DNA from: an uncultured Spirochaetaceae bacterium
GTDB lineage: Bacteria; Spirochaetota; Spirochaetia; Treponematales; Treponemataceae
Length of the DNA stretch: 5,735 nt
Reading direction: 5' to 3'
NCBI GenBank assembly: GCA_902796985.1
Contig: CADBRC010000105.1
Location: 1 to 5,735 of the forward strand
The position numbers were made by a program, and so were the translations under genes. Shown in pieces: positions 1-5,602 of this stretch; within the stretch, counting starts at the first letter, position 1; each line of letters begins with the position of its first letter. The notes beneath the pieces were generated by a model. The model did not search any database, had not been told where the DNA came from, and saw only the letters and a program-made list of their open reading frames with translations.

Positions 1-213
1 GCAGAGACCAAATCCTCCGGCTACTACAAGTTCAACGGCCCTGCGACCTTCGGCTACAACGCCAAGTATAACCTCCGCCCCTACGGCATAACGCTGAACT
101 ACGTGGGCAGGACGACCAGCCCGAACGTACGGCTGAACTTCGGCACGAGTTCCGTCTCGGCCAAAGAGAAGGTCTACATCGTCGTTTCGGACACGGCCCC
201 CGCAACGAACTGA
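1..213 (+). CDS. C-terminal end of an unrecognised protein (5' truncated)
   Basis: An open frame runs from the first base to a TGA at 211-213 and gives 70 residues starting AETKSSGYYKF and ending VVSDTAPATN. The fragment is rich in Tyr, Asn, Thr and Ser. Its alternating polar and hydrophobic stretches (YGITLNYVG, VRLNFGTSS, KVYIVVSD) suggest beta strands, as in many exported or cell-surface proteins of Gram-negative-type bacteria. There is no terminal aromatic residue of the kind that typically ends outer-membrane beta-barrels, and I see no recognisable domain. The next gene on the same strand starts 32 bases later and codes for a predicted secreted protein, so the pair is probably one transcript. 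That the frame is real is fairly likely; the function is unknown because the start lies outside the window. Confidence 0.65.
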   Translation, partial: AETKSSGYYKFNGPATFGYNAKYNLRPYGITLNYVGRTTSPNVRLNFGTSSVSAKEKVYIVVSDTAPATN

Positions 214-245
214 CCGCAACTTTGTTTCGAAGGCAGGAGGTTAAG

Positions 246-614
246 ATGAAAAGAATAAATGCGTTTTCGATATTCGCGGCAGTGCTGTCTCTGTCCGCCC
301 TGTCGCTCTCCTTTTCCAGCCCCGTACAGAACCTCAAGGGGACGGTGCGCTTCTACGGCAGCAGTCCCTTCATATACCCGGGCTTTGAGACGGAGGACGG
401 CAAGAAGTATACGCTGGAAGTTCCGTCACTCAACGACTTTACCCTGGACGATCTCAGCTCCCACGCAGGGGAGCTGATTGAGCTGACAGGAAAGAAAAAG
501 GGAAAGCGGCTGGCTCCCCACTCCCTGCCCGACGGCCACATCATCGTAGAATCCTACGAGGTCATATCGCCGCTGGACAAGGATGCCGGGCAGGATACCG
601 GCGAATCCGACTAA
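246..614 (+). CDS. Small predicted secreted protein, function unknown
   Basis: This gene codes for 122 residues. The ATG at 246 is chosen because a perfect AGGAGG lies at 235-240, five bases upstream; an earlier TTG at 222 has no such site. The N-terminus is a typical signal peptide: MKR, then a hydrophobic Ala/Leu/Ser stretch (residues 6-23), with likely cleavage near Ser24-Gln28. There is no Cys, so it is not a lipoprotein. The mature part (about 95 residues) begins with a GTVRFYG strand, has an acidic YTLEVP segment and LIELTGKKKG, and ends with HIIVESYEVI before an acidic tail. This succession of short strands resembles a small OB-fold-like beta barrel, which is an inference. It would act in the periplasm or outside the cell. 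It overlaps the convergent GH3 gene by three bases of stop codon. No family is recognised. Confidence 0.85.
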   Translation: MKRINAFSIFAAVLSLSALSLSFSSPVQNLKGTVRFYGSSPFIYPGFETEDGKKYTLEVPSLNDFTLDDLSSHAGELIELTGKKKGKRLAPHSLPDGHIIVESYEVISPLDKDAGQDTGESD

Positions 615-2710
615 ATCACTTCTATCTTTGCGCTGACGGCCTTGGCAGCCCCAGCCCGCTCCAGGGCATCAACAGGGGCGCAGTCCCCGGCTGTCAGCAG
701 GTAGGGGCCGGCTTCCAGCACAGCCTGCCCCTCTTCGTTTATGCTCTCAAAGGCGGAAGCGGGGAGGCTGAAACTGAGGCTGACCTGCTTGCCCGCCATT
801 ATCCTGACGCGGCGGAACTCCCTGAGCGAGCAGTGCGGGTCGTCCTCCTTCTTTTTTTCCTTAGACACGTACAGCTGAACCACCTCGTCGGCATCGAACT
901 TCCCGGTATTCTCGACCACAAGACTCACGTCCACGGACTCTCCCGCCTTGATTTTCTGGCTGGAAAGCTTCATCTCCTTAAATTCAAAGCTCGTGTAGCT
1001 CAACCCGAAGCCAAAAGGATAGAGGGGCTTCTTCTCCTGGTAGCGGTAGGTACGGCCCTTCATGGCGTAGTCGTCAAAGGGCGGCAAATCTGCAGTCGCA
1101 GCTGGGAAAGTCACGGGCAGGTGTCCGCTCGGAACCACGTCACCGAAGATGATGTTTGCCAGGGCGTTACCAGCTTCCTCGCCCGGATACCAGGCATACA
1201 GGATGGCGTCCGCAATGTCCGGCGGGAACGCGAGTGCGGATCCAGCGGTAAGGACGAGGACTATCGGAGTCCCCCGCTCGTGCATGGCCTTGAGGTACTC
1301 AAGCTGCCAGGGCGGAAGCTCTATGTAGTCCCTGTCGCCCGCATGTGAGGCGATGGACTCCCCCTGCTCGCCCTCCATCGCATTGTCCAGGCCGAAGCAG
1401 GCGATGACGACATCGGCATGCTCCACCTCTCCGACAGTCCAGCCGTTCTGTATGTTGGGGCTGTACATCTGGCAGCCCTGCACGTAATCGATGACAACCC
1501 CCGGCATCTCCCGGGACTTGTCCACCAGTCCCTCGACGAAGGTCACCATCCGGGAATTCAGCCCGTAGTAATTGGCGAAGAGAGCATTGACATCGACGGA
1601 AGACGGCCCCATAACGAGGATTCTCTTGGGCTTCCTGTCGAAGGGAAGAAGCTTGTCCTTATTCTTGAGCAGGACGAAAGAATTCTCCGCAACTTTGCGG
1701 GCGAGCGCGCGGTGCTCCGGGGAGTCTATGTCCTTCTTGCCCAGACTGGCCCACTTGTCCTTGTCCTTGGAATCGAACATACCGAGCTTGAAGCGGGTCA
1801 TCAGGAGGCGGCGGACGGACTCGTCAATCTTGGACTCGTCCAGAAGCCCCGTCCTGACGGCCTCCACGGCGGAAGGATAAGTACAGCCGCAGTTGAGGTC
1901 ACAGCCGTTCGTTATGGCAAGGGCGGCGGATTCCGCAGGGGTCGCCGTTATCTTGTGCTCCTCATGGAAGTCGCGAACTGCCCAGCAGTCGCTGACGACG
2001 TGCCCTTTGAAGCCCCACTTCCCGCGAAGAACCTCGCCCAAGAGGAACTTGCTCCCGCAGCAGGGCTCGTCCAATGTACGGTTGTAAGCCCCCATGACGG
2101 ACTCCACGCCCGCGTCCACGGCAGCCTTGAATGCCGGGAGGTAGGTCTCCCACAAATCCTTTTTGCTGACGACCGCGTTGAAGACGTGGCGGTCTTTCTC
2201 CGGGCCGGAGTGGACGGCGAAGTGCTTGGCGCATGCCGCGACCTTCAGATTCTCCGGGTCTTCGCCCTGCAGTCCCTTGATGAAAGCCGTACCCATCCGG
2301 GAAGTCAGATACGGGTCCTCCCCGTAGGTCTCCATGCCCCTTCCCCAGCGGGGATCGCGGAAGATATTAATGTTCGGAGTCCAGAAGGTAAGCCCCCGAT
2401 ACTGCTCACGAAGATTGGCCCTCACGGCCTCGTTGTGCTTGGCCCGTGCCTCGGTGGAGATTGCGTCTGCCTCCTCCCAGGCGAGCGTATCATCGAATGT
2501 CGCCGCGAGCGCAATAGCCTGAGGGAACACGGTGGCAAGGCCGGACCTGGCAACCCCGTGCAGGCATTCATTCCACCAGTTGTACTGGGGAATTCCCACC
2601 CTGTCCACCGCCATGCTGTCGTGGAGCATCAGGGATACCTTCTCCTCCAGCGTCATGGCCTTGACCATTGCATCTATCTCTTCCAAGCGCTCTTTCTCTA
2701 TATCGGACAT
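611..2710 (-). CDS. Glycoside hydrolase family 3, beta-glucosidase/beta-xylosidase type
   Basis: This 699-residue enzyme should release sugars from the non-reducing end of short beta-linked oligosaccharides with retention of configuration. No signal peptide is seen, so it should act in the cytoplasm on imported oligomers. Domains in order: a TIM barrel (about 15-310), an alpha/beta sandwich (about 335-550) and a C-terminal fibronectin III-like domain (about 575-699) introduced by PFGFGLSYTSF. The likely nucleophile is Asp241 in VVSDCWA; the substrate-binding KHF motif is at 162-164; the acid/base is probably Glu446 or Glu448 in AMEGEQGES. YNWWNECLHGVAR (43-55), EPCCGS (215-220) and CDLNCG (270-275) are typical of the beta-xylosidase-like branch of GH3, but specificity cannot be fixed from sequence; arabinosidase or glucosidase activity is possible. 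The ATG has AAGGAG six bases upstream (complement of 2717-2722). It is probably a single-gene transcript. Confidence 0.95.
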   Translation of the reverse strand: MSDIEKERLEEIDAMVKAMTLEEKVSLMLHDSMAVDRVGIPQYNWWNECLHGVARSGLATVFPQAIALAATFDDTLAWEEADAISTEARAKHNEAVRANLREQYRGLTFWTPNINIFRDPRWGRGMETYGEDPYLTSRMGTAFIKGLQGEDPENLKVAACAKHFAVHSGPEKDRHVFNAVVSKKDLWETYLPAFKAAVDAGVESVMGAYNRTLDEPCCGSKFLLGEVLRGKWGFKGHVVSDCWAVRDFHEEHKITATPAESAALAITNGCDLNCGCTYPSAVEAVRTGLLDESKIDESVRRLLMTRFKLGMFDSKDKDKWASLGKKDIDSPEHRALARKVAENSFVLLKNKDKLLPFDRKPKRILVMGPSSVDVNALFANYYGLNSRMVTFVEGLVDKSREMPGVVIDYVQGCQMYSPNIQNGWTVGEVEHADVVIACFGLDNAMEGEQGESIASHAGDRDYIELPPWQLEYLKAMHERGTPIVLVLTAGSALAFPPDIADAILYAWYPGEEAGNALANIIFGDVVPSGHLPVTFPAATADLPPFDDYAMKGRTYRYQEKKPLYPFGFGLSYTSFEFKEMKLSSQKIKAGESVDVSLVVENTGKFDADEVVQLYVSKEKKKEDDPHCSLREFRRVRIMAGKQVSLSFSLPASAFESINEEGQAVLEAGPYLLTAGDCAPVDALERAGAAKAVSAKIEVI

Positions 2711-2780
2711 GAAAAACTCCTTCTCCGCATATGAACTGCTGAGTATACTATGAGACAGAAAGGAAGTTTGCGCTATCGGG

Positions 2781-2808
2781 AATTTATCTTAGGAATGAGC
2801 GTACTCAA
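2781..2808 (-). promoter_or_regulatory. Candidate sigma-70 promoter for the GH3 gene
   Basis: Read on the minus strand, TTGAGT (complement of 2803-2808) is followed after 16 bases by TAAATT (complement of 2781-2786). Each hexamer matches four of six consensus bases. It lies about 70 bases upstream of the GH3 start and just downstream of the ferredoxin terminator, where a promoter is needed. A second possible -10 box, TATACT (complement of 2742-2747), sits nearer the gene but has no good -35 partner. Assignment is by pattern only. Confidence 0.4.
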
Positions 2809-2817
2809 TGACATTCC
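2792..2817. promoter_or_regulatory. Nested inverted repeats overlapping the GH3 -35 box, possible operator
   Basis: GGAATG at 2792-2797 is matched by CATTCC at 2812-2817. Inside lies a second palindrome, TGAG-cgta-CTCA, at 2796-2807. The inner palindrome covers most of the proposed -35 hexamer (2803-2808). A two-fold symmetric site in that place is what a repressor of a sugar-utilisation gene would use, but no regulator is present in the window and the match to any known operator is not established. Confidence 0.35.
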
Positions 2818-2825
2818 GAAAGACG

Positions 2826-2848
2826 AAAAAAAGGCAGGAAAACCTGCC
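2826..2848 (-). terminator. Intrinsic terminator of the ferredoxin transcript
   Basis: On the minus strand the sequence reads GGCAGG-TTTT-CCTGCC followed by seven T residues. This is a six-base-pair GC-rich stem (arms 2833-2838 and 2843-2848), a four-base loop and a U tract (2826-2832). It lies about 75 bases after the ferredoxin stop and before the proposed GH3 promoter, so it insulates the two genes. On the plus strand the stem is not followed by T residues, so it should work in one direction only. Confidence 0.9.
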
Positions 2849-2880
2849 TCAAAGATGACCTAATGGAAAATGGAAATTTT

Positions 2881-2914
2881 GGAACCCCGAAAAAACTCCG
2901 CTTTTCGAGGTTCC
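2881..2914 (-). other. Long stem-loop in the 3' untranslated region of the ferredoxin mRNA
   Basis: The arms 2881-2893 and 2902-2914 pair over 13 positions around an 8-base loop, beginning seven bases after the ferredoxin stop. In the minus-strand RNA twelve pairs are Watson-Crick and the one mismatch on the plus strand (C2887 with A2908) becomes a U-G wobble, so the structure fits minus-strand transcription better. The stem is followed by AAAATTT rather than a U tract, so it is not a canonical terminator. It may protect the short mRNA from 3' exonucleases or pause RNA polymerase ahead of the true terminator. Confidence 0.6.
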
Positions 2915-2921
2915 TCAGTCC

Positions 2922-3095
2922 TTACTCCTCTGCAATCGCTTCGACAGGACAGGCGGACGCACACGCTCCGCAGCTGATGCACTTCTCAGCCGCGATGGAC
3001 CTCTTGTCGTTCACCTCGCTGATTGCTCCATTCGGGCACTCACCCTCACACGCCCCGCAGTTGATGCAGGTATCAGAATTCACCTTGTAAGCCAT
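2922..3095 (-). CDS. Bacterial 2[4Fe-4S] ferredoxin
   Basis: This 57-residue protein (MAYKVNSDTCINCGACEGEC...) is a small soluble electron carrier of the clostridial type, close to the usual length of about 55 residues. Two CxxCxxCxxxCP motifs are complete: Cys10, 13, 16, 20 and Cys39, 42, 45, 49, each ending in Cys-Pro. By the usual crosswise pattern each cluster takes three ligands from one motif and one from the other. It would act in the cytoplasm with partners such as pyruvate:ferredoxin oxidoreductase or hydrogenase, none of which is in the window; this points to anaerobic metabolism. The ATG (complement of 3093-3095) has AGAGG nine bases upstream (complement of 3105-3109). It seems to be a single-gene transcript with its own terminator. 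The close internal duplication is normal for the family. Confidence 0.95.
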   Translation of the reverse strand: MAYKVNSDTCINCGACEGECPNGAISEVNDKRSIAAEKCISCGACASACPVEAIAEE

Positions 3096-3121
3096 AGCCT
3101 TTTACCTCTGAAAATTAAGTT

Positions 3122-3149
3122 ATCATAACTGTAACACAGCAAGGCCCAA
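3122..3149 (-). promoter_or_regulatory. Candidate promoter for the ferredoxin gene
   Basis: On the minus strand a good -10 box TATGAT (complement of 3122-3127, five of six consensus bases) lies 26 bases before the ferredoxin ATG. Sixteen bases further upstream is TTGGGC (complement of 3144-3149), a weak -35 match of three of six. The intergenic stretch 3096-3244 is visibly richer in A and T than the flanking genes, as expected for a divergent promoter region. I found no convincing plus-strand promoter there for the NlpC/P60 gene. Confidence 0.4.
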
Positions 3150-3202
3150 AAAGCAACAAAACAATAGTAAGTATGAAACAACTATCTTTTCTGCTCTCCA
3201 AA

Positions 3203-3241
3203 AGCTTCCTTTCTTCCGTTAATCGAAAGAAGGGGGAAGCT
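3203..3241 (+). promoter_or_regulatory. Leader hairpin that encloses the NlpC/P60 ribosome binding site
   Basis: The outer arms AGCTTCC (3203-3209) and GGAAGCT (3235-3241) pair perfectly, and inner arms TTCTT (3211-3215) and AAGAA (3227-3231) continue the stem after a small G bulge. The Shine-Dalgarno run AGGGGG (3231-3236) lies within the 3' arm and the stem ends three bases before the ATG at 3245. If it folds, the ribosome binding site is masked, which would lower translation or make it dependent on temperature, a ligand or an antisense RNA. The pairing is visible; the regulatory role is inferred. Confidence 0.5.
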
Positions 3242-3244
3242 ACA

Positions 3245-3850
3245 ATGAGACAAAGACGCAAGCCAAACATGAAAATCGTAAGAAGGGTCAAGATTGCAAC
3301 CATAGCCTTTCTGTCTGCTCTGGCTGTGTTCATACCCGTGAACTGCTTCTGCCAGGGAAAGACGGCCCGGGTGGAGGTATCACCCGAGCGGCAGCAGCTG
3401 ATTGACTTTGCGCTGACCCTGCGCGGCACGCCCTACCGCTACGCAGGAAAAACCCCGGACGGATTCGACTGTTCGGGCTTCGTGTCCTACGCGCTCAACT
3501 ACGGGGCAAACGTCATTCTGCCCCCCTCCTCCAAGGGCATCTATGCCAGTGCACGAGTACAGAAGATTGAGGCAAAGGAGAAGGAACCGGGCGACCTCGT
3601 ATTCTTCAAGACGACATCCTCCCCGGATATCTCTCACGTCGGCATCTACCTGGGCCGCTACGAGGGCAAGGATGAAAAGGGCAAAGCCGCAAGCATAGCA
3701 GGAATCGGCAAACTGGAAGGCAAACGGCTGTTCATCCATGCGGCGAGCGACGGCCCCGAGACAGGTGTCATCATCAGCTCGCTTGATGACGGCTATTGGG
3801 CCAAACATCTGACCGGCTATGGCCGCGTCCTGGAAGAGACGGCCCAATAA
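3245..3850 (+). CDS. Exported NlpC/P60 family peptidoglycan endopeptidase
   Basis: The protein has 201 residues from the ATG at 3245, which has AGGGGG at 3231-3236. An in-frame ATG at 3173 has no Shine-Dalgarno sequence and would put about 40 extra residues before the hydrophobic segment, so it is less likely. A basic N-terminus (RQRRK...KIVRR) leads into a hydrophobic segment (about 17-33), a signal peptide or membrane anchor. Cys34 and Cys36 follow, but the context is a poor lipobox. The catalytic domain (about 47-198) has Cys76 in FDCSGFV, His131 in ISHVGIY and a third residue, His165, in FIHAAS, so the triad is complete. Such enzymes cut peptide stems in peptidoglycan, commonly between D-Glu and a diamino acid. 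No SH3 or LysM binding domain is present. The distance from His131 to His165 is longer than in E. coli MepS-type enzymes. Confidence 0.92.
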   Translation: MRQRRKPNMKIVRRVKIATIAFLSALAVFIPVNCFCQGKTARVEVSPERQQLIDFALTLRGTPYRYAGKTPDGFDCSGFVSYALNYGANVILPPSSKGIYASARVQKIEAKEKEPGDLVFFKTTSSPDISHVGIYLGRYEGKDEKGKAASIAGIGKLEGKRLFIHAASDGPETGVIISSLDDGYWAKHLTGYGRVLEETAQ

Positions 3851-3851
3851 A

Positions 3852-3906
3852 CCAACCGCTAAACACCGCAGCCTGGAGAAGACGATCCCCAGGCCAACCG
3901 CTAAAC
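3852..3906 (+). repeat. 13-base direct repeat with 42-base period downstream of the peptidase gene
   Basis: CCAACCGCTAAAC occurs at 3852-3864 and again at 3894-3906. The similarity extends to 19 of 22 bases, and all three differences are transitions. The period of 42 bases is a multiple of three, so both copies put a TAA in the same frame as the peptidase stop (TAA at 3848, 3860 and 3902). It may be a small duplication of the gene's 3' flank. No mobile element is associated. Confidence 0.7.
3871..3894. other. Hairpin between the two direct-repeat copies
   Basis: GCCTGG (3871-3876) pairs with CCAGGC (3889-3894) around a 12-base loop. No T tract follows on either strand, so it is not a canonical terminator. 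It fills the space between the two copies of the 13-base repeat. Confidence 0.4.
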
Positions 3907-3928
3907 GTCGCGGCCCCGCACGTCCGTC

Positions 3929-3946
3929 AGGGCGATTTTTCGCCCT
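3929..3946. terminator. Possible bidirectional terminator hairpin between convergent genes
   Basis: AGGGCGA (3929-3935) and TCGCCCT (3940-3946) form a perfect seven-base-pair stem with a TTTT loop. It lies 78 bases after the peptidase stop and 13 bases after the end of the ABC gene on the other strand, the usual place for a shared terminator. Neither side has a T tract, so termination would be weak or factor-assisted. No other gene signal is seen in 3851-3959. Confidence 0.5.
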
Positions 3947-3959
3947 CTCCTGTCCGCCC

Positions 3960-5576
3960 CTACTCCTTCACAATAATCCGATACATCGGATCCTCGCCCG
4001 GATGCAGCTCCAGTATGTGCTTCTCGCAGGGCAGGGCTTCGTCCTCCTCGTGGGTGACGTGGAGCAGGGTCGTCGTGTTGGTCGCGGCGACCGTCTCCAG
4101 CAAATCCAGAATCTTGTCCCGGTAGTCCTCATCCAGCGCATGGCATGGCTCGTCCAAGATAAGCACGCGGGGGCTTTTGACCGCGGCACGGACGATCAGG
4201 ATGGCCCGCTGCTCCCCGTAGCTCAGCGCGCCGAAGGCCTCATGCTCCCGCCCCGCAAAGCCCGCCAGCCTGAGCCAGGCCCGCGCCGCCTGCAGCTCAA
4301 AGTCCGTCGCCTGCTCGTACAGGCCGATGCTGTCGTGGAAGCCTGAGACGATGACGCTCTCCAAATCCGTCCCGCCGACCATGCGGTACTCCACGTGCAG
4401 GCGGTAGCTGACGATCCCCAGCTGCCGCTTGATGTCCCAGATGGTCTCGCCCGTCCCCCTCCGCCTGCCGAAGAGGGACACGTCCTCGCGGAACACCTGC
4501 ATGTTGTCGCCGGTGATAAGCTCCAGCAGGGTCGTCTTGCCCGACCCGTTCGGCCCTCGGATGAGCCAGTGCTCGCCCCTCCTCACTTCCCAGTTCAAAT
4601 TGACCAGCACCTTATGCTCGTCCCAGCCCACGTTGACGTCCGTAAAGCGTATCAGGCTGTCGGGAACAGGATCTTGGTTTATCCCGCTCACGAGCGCGTC
4701 GCTTTCCGCACGGATCCGGTCAATCTCGGCGAGGAAGGCCTGCTTGTCCGCCTCACGGGATGCCTCCTTCTCCGCCCGGCGGCGGGCAAGCAGGGTCTCG
4801 TATTCGTCCCGCGCCCCCGAGAAGGCGACCGCTCCGTCCCTGAACTCCAGCACCCGGTTGACCTGGGAGGGAATCTCGTAAAAGCGCTCCATGCTCAAAA
4901 GTATCCTGGGGAAGGAAGACTCCCCGCCGCCTGTGGCGAGCTGCCGCTTGAGTATCGTGTCAAAGAATTCCAGCAGTATCTTGCGGGAGGACACGTCCAG
5001 GCCCGCGAAGGGGTCGCTCAGGATGAGCAGGGAGCAGCCGGACAGGAGGGCCCGGCAGAGGAGGGTCCGCCGGATCTCCCCGGTGGACATGAGCTTGAGC
5101 CCCCTGTCCAGTATGGGGCCGACCCCGCAGAGCTTGACCTCGGGCAGGGCATCCAGCTTGTCGGCAATCGGCGGAAGGGGGCTGTCCTTGTCCAGGGGGC
5201 CGCCCAGCACCTCGCAGATGAAGCGGCGGCCTGTCCGCCCGATGTCCTGCTTATCCATGTACTCGCTCTCGTCCCGCCTGCGCTCCTCCTCGATGAGGGC
5301 CGCCGCGACCTCCAGCGAAACCACGGCAGTGCCCCCCTTACCTTCGGACGGGGAGAATACGGAAGAATACAGGGGGACAGCGGGCGGGCGGGCGACGTTG
5401 GGAACGAACTGGGCCTGCCCCGAAAGGGCGCGGATAAAGGCGGCCTTGCCACCGCCGTTGGGGCCGGTCACGAGCCATGCCTCCCCCTCGCACATCTGCC
5501 AGTCCATCCTGGCGAGCAGCGTCCGGTACCTGTCCTGCACCGAACAGTCTTCTATCGTAATCAGCTTTGAAGCCAT
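3960..5576 (-). CDS. Tandem ABC ATPase of the ModF/PhrA type with a degenerate first ATPase half
   Basis: The 538-residue soluble protein has two ABC ATPase domains and no membrane segment. The ATG at 5576 (MASKLITIED) has GAGG eight bases upstream; the frame is open further, but those codons overlap the end of the upstream gene in another frame. The second domain (about 306-538) looks intact: Walker A GPNGSGKTT (341-349), signature LSYGEQR (451-457), Walker B VLILDEP (471-477), switch His509. The segment VSGFHDSIGLY (410-420) resembles the E. coli ModF/PhrA family. The first domain (about 5-255) keeps Walker A Lys44 and signature MSTGE (163-167) but has GGGKAA, LLILSDP and SMERF where catalytic Ser/Thr, Asp, Glu and His are expected. 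A charged helical linker (about 255-295) joins the halves. ModF lies in the E. coli molybdate locus, but its role is poorly defined; no permease gene is visible here, so the substrate or partner is unknown. Confidence 0.9.
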   Translation of the reverse strand: MASKLITIEDCSVQDRYRTLLARMDWQMCEGEAWLVTGPNGGGKAAFIRALSGQAQFVPNVARPPAVPLYSSVFSPSEGKGGTAVVSLEVAAALIEEERRRDESEYMDKQDIGRTGRRFICEVLGGPLDKDSPLPPIADKLDALPEVKLCGVGPILDRGLKLMSTGEIRRTLLCRALLSGCSLLILSDPFAGLDVSSRKILLEFFDTILKRQLATGGGESSFPRILLSMERFYEIPSQVNRVLEFRDGAVAFSGARDEYETLLARRRAEKEASREADKQAFLAEIDRIRAESDALVSGINQDPVPDSLIRFTDVNVGWDEHKVLVNLNWEVRRGEHWLIRGPNGSGKTTLLELITGDNMQVFREDVSLFGRRRGTGETIWDIKRQLGIVSYRLHVEYRMVGGTDLESVIVSGFHDSIGLYEQATDFELQAARAWLRLAGFAGREHEAFGALSYGEQRAILIVRAAVKSPRVLILDEPCHALDEDYRDKILDLLETVAATNTTTLLHVTHEEDEALPCEKHILELHPGEDPMYRIIVKE

Positions 5577-5602
5577 AACACGAACCTCACGATTTGTTTT
5601 CT

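Noticed and set aside
544..559. TCGTAG-AATC-CTACGA perfect inverted repeat
   Set aside because: It lies inside a coding region with a short stem, no repeat elsewhere and no adjacent signal, so it is probably chance.
585..602. GCCGG/CCGGC hairpin near the end of the small secreted-protein gene
   Set aside because: It has five pairs with an eight-base loop inside coding sequence and no T tract, so it is not supported as a terminator.
1418..2734. Long plus-strand open frame of 438 codons opposite the GH3 gene
   Set aside because: The minus strand encodes a clear full-length GH3 enzyme. The antisense frame gives no recognisable domain and is expected from GC-rich codon use.
2863..3090. Plus-strand open frame of 75 codons over the ferredoxin gene
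   Set aside because: It is the shadow of the eight-cysteine ferredoxin on the minus strand, which is unmistakable.
3173..3244. Upstream ATG start for the NlpC/P60 gene
   Set aside because: There is no Shine-Dalgarno sequence, and the longer N-terminus would push the hydrophobic export segment to residues 41-57. The ATG at 3245 has a good ribosome binding site.
3300..3360. Lipoprotein signal for the NlpC/P60 protein at Cys34 or Cys36
   Set aside because: The residues before Cys (IPVN, VNCF) do not fit a usual lipobox. Spirochaete lipoboxes are relaxed, so it is not fully excluded, but it is not supported.
4395..5570. Long plus-strand open frame of 391 codons opposite the ABC ATPase gene
   Set aside because: The translation is rich in Pro, Gly, Ala and Arg with no motif, and it mirrors a convincing ABC gene on the other strand.
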